The position numbers were made by a program, and so were the translations under genes. Source: Littorina saxatilis (lineage: Eukaryota > Mollusca > Gastropoda > Littorinimorpha > Littorinidae). From it: a DNA stretch of 64,000 bases. The notes under the pieces were generated by a model, which did not search any database, had not been told where the DNA came from, and worked only from the letters and a program-made list of their open reading frames with translations. Location: NCBI RefSeq assembly GCF_037325665.1, contig NC_090246.1, positions 36,021,232 through 36,085,231 on the forward strand, in the 5' to 3' direction. This document shows, in pieces, positions 59,595 to 64,000 of this stretch. Position 1 is the first letter of the stretch. Each line of letters begins with the position of its first letter.

Positions 59595-60014
59595 TTTAAA
59601 CTGTGTGAAATTATCATCCCACATCTCAAGCTAATGTACACCAAATATATTTGGTGTGTGTGTTTTCCTCCAAAAACAAGAAAGGTCTAATTATCGGGAC
59701 GTTCATAATTCAGGACAACCAATCAGTTTGGTTTTGTCCTTAATAAAACTTGTCAATGAATTAACATTTCGTGGGTGTGGTTTTTACATTGTCAAGTAAT
59801 GACTGGATGTTTTAACAAGAGCGGAGAGCGAGGTTTGTCTCCCGATGTATGTGTGTCTGTGTGCGAGTGTGTGTGTGTGTGTGCGTATTTGTGTGTGTTA
59901 TGTGTGTCTGTGTGCGAGTGTGTGTGTGTGTGTGCGTATTTGTGTGTGTGCGTGTTCTGTGCAAAGATGTTTGTGGGTGTGTGTTTTGCTTCTTTTTTTC
60001 TTTTTTTTTAATAT

Positions 60015-60119
60015 AAATTAGTCAAGTTTTGACTAAATATTTTAACACAGACGGGGAATCGAACGAGGGTGTGGTGTATGTATGTATGTATGTAAGTATG
60101 AATGTATGAATGTGTGTCA

Positions 60120-60152
<33 letters not shown>

Positions 60153-60360
60153 TGAGTTTTGTGATGACGTCATCTCCGGCTTTTTTGATCGTTGAGGCGG
60201 CACTGTCACGCTCTCGTTTTTTAACCAAATTGGTTGACATTTTGGTTAAACAATCTTTGACAAAGTCCGGACTATGGGATTGCATTGCAGCTCGAAAGCT
60301 TAAACATTAATTCATGAGTTTGCGCATTCAAGTTGTCATTAAAATCGAATTTTCGCAAAC
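60015..60360 (+). repeat. Old, diverged copy of the ~0.9 kb TTACGCGACTTG family
   Basis: Begins TTAGTCAAGTTTTGACTAAA, then GT/TATG runs, GATGACGTCATCTCCGGC and TTGAGGCGGCACTGTCACGC; about half length. Just upstream (about 59790-59975) is another fragment with the same GTTTTAACAAGAG start. Confidence 0.75.
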
Positions 60361-60828
60361 AGATTTTAAAGAGATTAACTTTAACTAGCTAGATAAATAA
60401 ACGTTATAATATAACAGAAAGAAGAATTCGGTTGAAAGCGCCTATGGATTTTGCTGCGCAGTTTCTGTTTCTGGTTGAATGTCACGGACGTATTATTATA
60501 CGACAGAAGGTTTATTCTCAGGAAGCCCCTCCGGAAGCATGGCAGATTGTACAAGCCACGGACTGCGCTATATGTATCCTCTGTACATGTAGGTAAGGCT
60601 GTACATCTCGACACATTGATTTCTGTTCCGTTTTCTGCCTCTCTGTACAACTGGTGCACTATAATAGCCAATATGCCTGCATACGTATGCAACGCGCGAA
60701 GTTGCCGAAACTGACAGTCCAATAGACTCGAAATCGCAGTCTCGTTTCGTGACCAAAAAACGCCCAGAGTAAATTCGTACTGACTACACAGAGATTAGAA
60801 AGTATTTATTAGTTTGTGAATCTGTGCG

Positions 60829-60881
<53 letters not shown>

Positions 60882-60884
60882 AGC

Positions 60885-61645
60885 TCTGGTGCGTTGTTTC
60901 TGTGGATGCCCTCAAAATGTTTTTCCACGCACACTGTCTCTCTCACATTTGCTATGCATCTACTGTCTGGTGCAATGCCAGTGATGTTCATATAAAGAAA
61001 ATAAACACACTTCACAAGAGAGGTGTAAAGTTATTAAACCGAGATCCCAATATGACTACTCAAGAAAAATACACTCAACTGAACATTCTTCCGCTACATC
61101 AGCAGTTCTTTTTAAATGCTAGTGTTTTCATGTTTAAAATGTACAACCATGAAACACCTTCATACATCCAAGACCTGTTTGAGCGTCCTCCTGGTAGAGC
61201 GAGGCTTTTGAATTATACGCTACCGCTCCCACGCATTGATTTGTATAAATCTAGTTTATCCTACTGGGGATCGCTTGTGTGGAATATACTTCCAATGTAC
61301 TGTAAAACATGTCAAACCCTTTCATCTTTTAAAAAAAATGTTCGAAAATATCTTTGTCAAAAATAATTCTCTCCCTACGCTTTAAAATCATAACTGTTAC
61401 TGCATAACATCTTAATCATCATTTTATTAATCAATGAACCACGTTATTATAACTAGTGTTTTGTTACTTTTAACCTGATTACAAATTCTTAGTTAATTAG
61501 TTATTCGTTTGGCTGTTCAATACATGTTATATAAATATATAATTGTAATGTATAATGTCATGTATGTCTAAAAGGGACAGGTTGGAAGATTAGGCATTGC
61601 CTAAAACCTTTATCCCTTTGTATTAAAGTTTTGAATCTGAATCTG

Positions 61646-61650
<5 letters not shown>
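60885..61650 (+). mobile_element. 5'-truncated LINE (CR1/Jockey-like), reverse transcriptase C-terminus and 3' UTR
   Basis: Residues ALKMFFHAHCLSHICYASTV, INTLHKRGVKLLNRD, QLNILPLHQQFFLNASVFMF, GSLVWNILP and LSSFKKNVRKYLCQK match the C-terminal end of non-LTR retrotransposon ORF2 (pattern LPHIxYxSTVW...LQKRAxR...GxxxWNxLP...FKKxLKxYL). The frame is open to the stop at 61364-61366. The ~280-bp 3' UTR ends in AAAGTTTTGAATCTGAATCTGA, a tandem GAATCT tail. The apparent upstream extension is only the CT microsatellite at 60832-60878. Most of the LINE is absent. Confidence 0.82.
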
Positions 61651-61684
<34 letters not shown>

Positions 61685-62631
61685 GTCTGTCCGCTGTCTG
61701 TCTGTCTCGTTGTGTCTGGCTGTCGCATACTGACGCACATGCCACGACCCCCTCACCCCGCCCGAATGTTTAATTTGTGCAACCACTAGACGAAGCACAT
61801 AAAAATCGATTTGTGACGCTCTGGAGGGTATTTCTGAAAACAGTGTCGTGTTGACACAAACCGTTTTAGGCTCAGCAGGTATGTGGTGTATGAATAGCAC
61901 AGGCACATGGCTGTAGCCTTGTTGCCATTCGTTTTAAAGCTCACTCGAGACCGGAGAAAAAGGAAACAAGTCGCGTGAAGCGATATCAAATACATGTATT
62001 TAGTAATTCCGTCGGCTTAAAATAATGAAATTGAACACTAATTGTTGTTGTTGTTTTTTGTTGTTGTTGTTGTTTTTTACTGAGTCAGTGAGACGAGTAA
62101 GCCCAAGCTAGTCGAAACCGGTACCTGAGACGGCCGGGTCGACCTGGTCTCCGCGAATCATGCGAACATTGGACTTAATTTGCATAAAACCGATTGTCTT
62201 TTAGTTTTGAAAAGAAACATCATATGTGTGTATATTTTTAGATTCAACAAATAATGATAAAAAATGCAATGAGACCATTATTGTGTTCACTTTTTGATAT
62301 TATTACACACACACACACACACAAACACAAACACACATACATACACACTCGTGTGCGTGCGTCTGTGTATGCGTGAAGCAAGAAAACTTCTGGATATATC
62401 TTCATGAAACTGCACATGTGAAGGTTTTTGCATCGGGACCCATCTTGGTCTTCGGGTTTCGTCTAGTCAAGCCTTGCAAGTCTGGGTGGTGACTGAATCC
62501 TGGTCCTTAGGGTTGATCTTTTAGTTTCGGGCCGACCGGTTGACTTGATGTTTTGATAGCGTATCACGCGACTTGTTTTATTTATTTTTTATTTGTTTGT
62601 GGTTATATCTTTAAATCTTCTGTTTTTTCAG
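61651..62631. other. Non-coding stretch with microsatellites
   Basis: (CT)n at 61650-61680, (TTG)n near 62042-62080, (CA)n near 62306-62325. From about 62340 to 62578 there may be a very old copy of the TTACGCGACTTG family (ATCTTCATGAAACTGCACATG; end ATCACGCGACTTG). No gene seen. Confidence 0.45.
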
Positions 62632-64000
62632 AGGACTTTTGGATTGATGGTAAGCACACACCCATACATACCCTGGACACACCTACACTTGATCCACAGC
62701 ATAAGCAAAACATGGCGTCCTCAAGTTCTGTCAGCTCACGTGACGATGACGTCTGCAGTCAGCTGAACGAGGCTTTGACGCGGAGAAAATGGCAGACGGT
62801 GTTGACCTTGCTCGACCAAGGAAAGCTGAACAACGAACAGAGACAAAGAGCATTGAAAGAAACGGCCACGTTTTGCAAGGAGAAGGACATCATTGACCGC
62901 GTTCTTCCTCGCACAGGGGAATGGGAAACAGAAATGGTACTGACTGAGCTGGTGAGACGTCGTCTGTGGAAAGCTGTCAGTGAGCTGTTAGACCGTGACG
63001 AGACCAAAGATCTTCGCATTGGAGCAGTGACAGAGGCCAGCAAGCACGCAAGCGACAACGTGTTCAGGGGGCACATGCTAAAACACTGCCCTAAGTGTCA
63101 CCTCGAATCTGTTCTGGATAAGGCTTTAGAGCGAGGCATGTGGAGTTCTGTTGGAGAAGTGTTACAGAGAGGAGTCAGCGAGGACATGCACAACAAAGCT
63201 GTGAAAATTGCCATTGAAAATGCGCCCGAATCTAGCTTTGTCCGCGATGTGTGGCTGTCCTGTAAACTTAAGAGGTACGATTCGTTGTTTAAAGATTTGG
63301 CAGCCAAAGACCGCAGAATAATCGCAAATGTTGTCTACCAAGAACTAGTAACACACATTCTATGCAAGTGGGCAGGAGATACAAAGTTTGAACACTGTTC
63401 TGACGCTGTCTTTTGGAACTTCGTCAACCACTGCAAAGATGAAGCGTTTTACCATTTCATCTACGAAGCCACCAGGCATAGCATCCGAAAACCAGTGATT
63501 TCAATGAGGACTTTCATTGATTGGGATGACTCTTTTGCCATTTTATTTTCGGCTTCCTTCATTCATGTTTTAGGGAGGGAAGACCGAAACGAAATTCACG
63601 ATGACCCTGATCACCAAGCTCTCAGCGAACAACAAGAAAACCTTGAGCAGATCTACAAAATACAGGATGATGTGATCTGCTTTCTTGACAACAGTCACAA
63701 TAGTGGTGACAGCAACGCCATTAATACAACGTTCAAAGCTTACTTGAACGAATGGAGCTCAAAGATGACACGCTGCTTTGAAAGAAACGAACCGGACCGA
63801 AGAGCGATTTTCGTGTCTCTCGAACGATTTCTATCCAAATATCAGAACAGCAGACGAAATCATGCCACGGACAGGAAATTGCTTACGATCTTAGCATGTG
63901 TTCCTCTCTTTGAGGACGTACAGAACGAATGCATCAGATTCCAACTTCTACAGGCGAGGTCGGGTAACAGTTCGTCCTGGGGGATCCTGAAAAACATTTG
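62632..64000 (+). CDS. Partial gene: alpha-helical repeat protein of unknown function (runs off the window)
   Basis: One frame is open from an acceptor (TGTTTTTTCAG, ending 62631) to the window end, more than 450 codons. An in-frame ATG at 62712 (MASSSSVSSRDDDVC) may be the start, but the upstream part (DFWIDGKHTPIHTLDTPTLD) is also open, so it may be an internal exon. Residues after the ATG contain three repeats of about 56 residues: LNEALTRRKWQTVLTLLDQG, LTELVRRRLWKAVSELLDRD, LDKALERGMWSSVGEVLQRG, each followed by a helix and an acidic/His-Cys end (ILP-like or HCPKCH). Later sequence is helical and less repetitive. I recall similar repeats in large expanded gastropod proteins of unknown function, some with signalling domains; a role in innate immunity is speculation. 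No membrane segment seen. Confidence 0.75.

Noticed and set aside
60824-60880. N-terminal Ser-Leu extension of the LINE frame starting MRARSLSL
   Set aside because: It is a CT microsatellite fused in frame by chance; homology starts after it.

Overview
This is a non-coding-rich eukaryotic genome segment with two complete, many-exon animal genes, one partial gene, one long virus-like transposon and dense short interspersed repeats. The repeat types (tRNA-derived SINEs ending in AAGAAG or AAAC repeats, TA-flanked and hAT-like miniature elements, an abundant ~0.9 kb family ending in TTACGCGACTTG, long CA/GT/CT microsatellites) and the protein sequences suggest a gastropod mollusc, most likely a caenogastropod such as a periwinkle. 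The phylum-level call is fairly firm; anything finer is from memory of repeat families and not proven here.

Layout. 1-4906: repeats and probably the 3' UTR of the next gene. 4907-16689 (minus): WBP11, a splicing factor, 14 coding exons, 609 codons, every junction in phase. 16690-17050: a 361-bp gap that must hold a shared promoter region. 17051-33471 (plus): EXOC7/Exo70, an exocyst subunit, 21 coding exons, 701 codons. The introns of both genes hold most of the SINEs, MITEs and satellites. 33472-40076: intergenic DNA with a young retroposon, a palindrome-rich CG array, a dead zinc-finger exon and a foldback. 40077-54964: a whole-looking Polinton (Maverick) with 6-bp target duplication TTGAAC, 5'-AG...TC-3' ends, ~225-bp terminal inverted repeats that look identical, and 14 open genes including protein-primed DNA polymerase B, retroviral-type integrase, packaging ATPase, and major and minor capsid proteins. 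54971-62631: more repeats, a second palindrome-rich array, an internally deleted copy of a transposon seen at 27.7 kb, and a 5'-truncated LINE. 62632-64000 (plus): an exon of more than 1.3 kb, cut by the window edge, encoding an alpha-helical protein with repeats of about 56 residues.

How the parts relate. WBP11 and EXOC7 are unrelated housekeeping genes (pre-mRNA splicing; vesicle tethering) sharing a head-to-head promoter region. The Polinton is a self-contained recent insertion; its gene set (replication, integration, packaging, capsid, and seven putative membrane proteins of unknown role) is that of an integrated adintovirus-like virus. The least described items are the small membrane proteins of the Polinton, the nested palindromic structure of its ends, the paired CG-rich palindrome arrays, and the repeat protein at the right edge.
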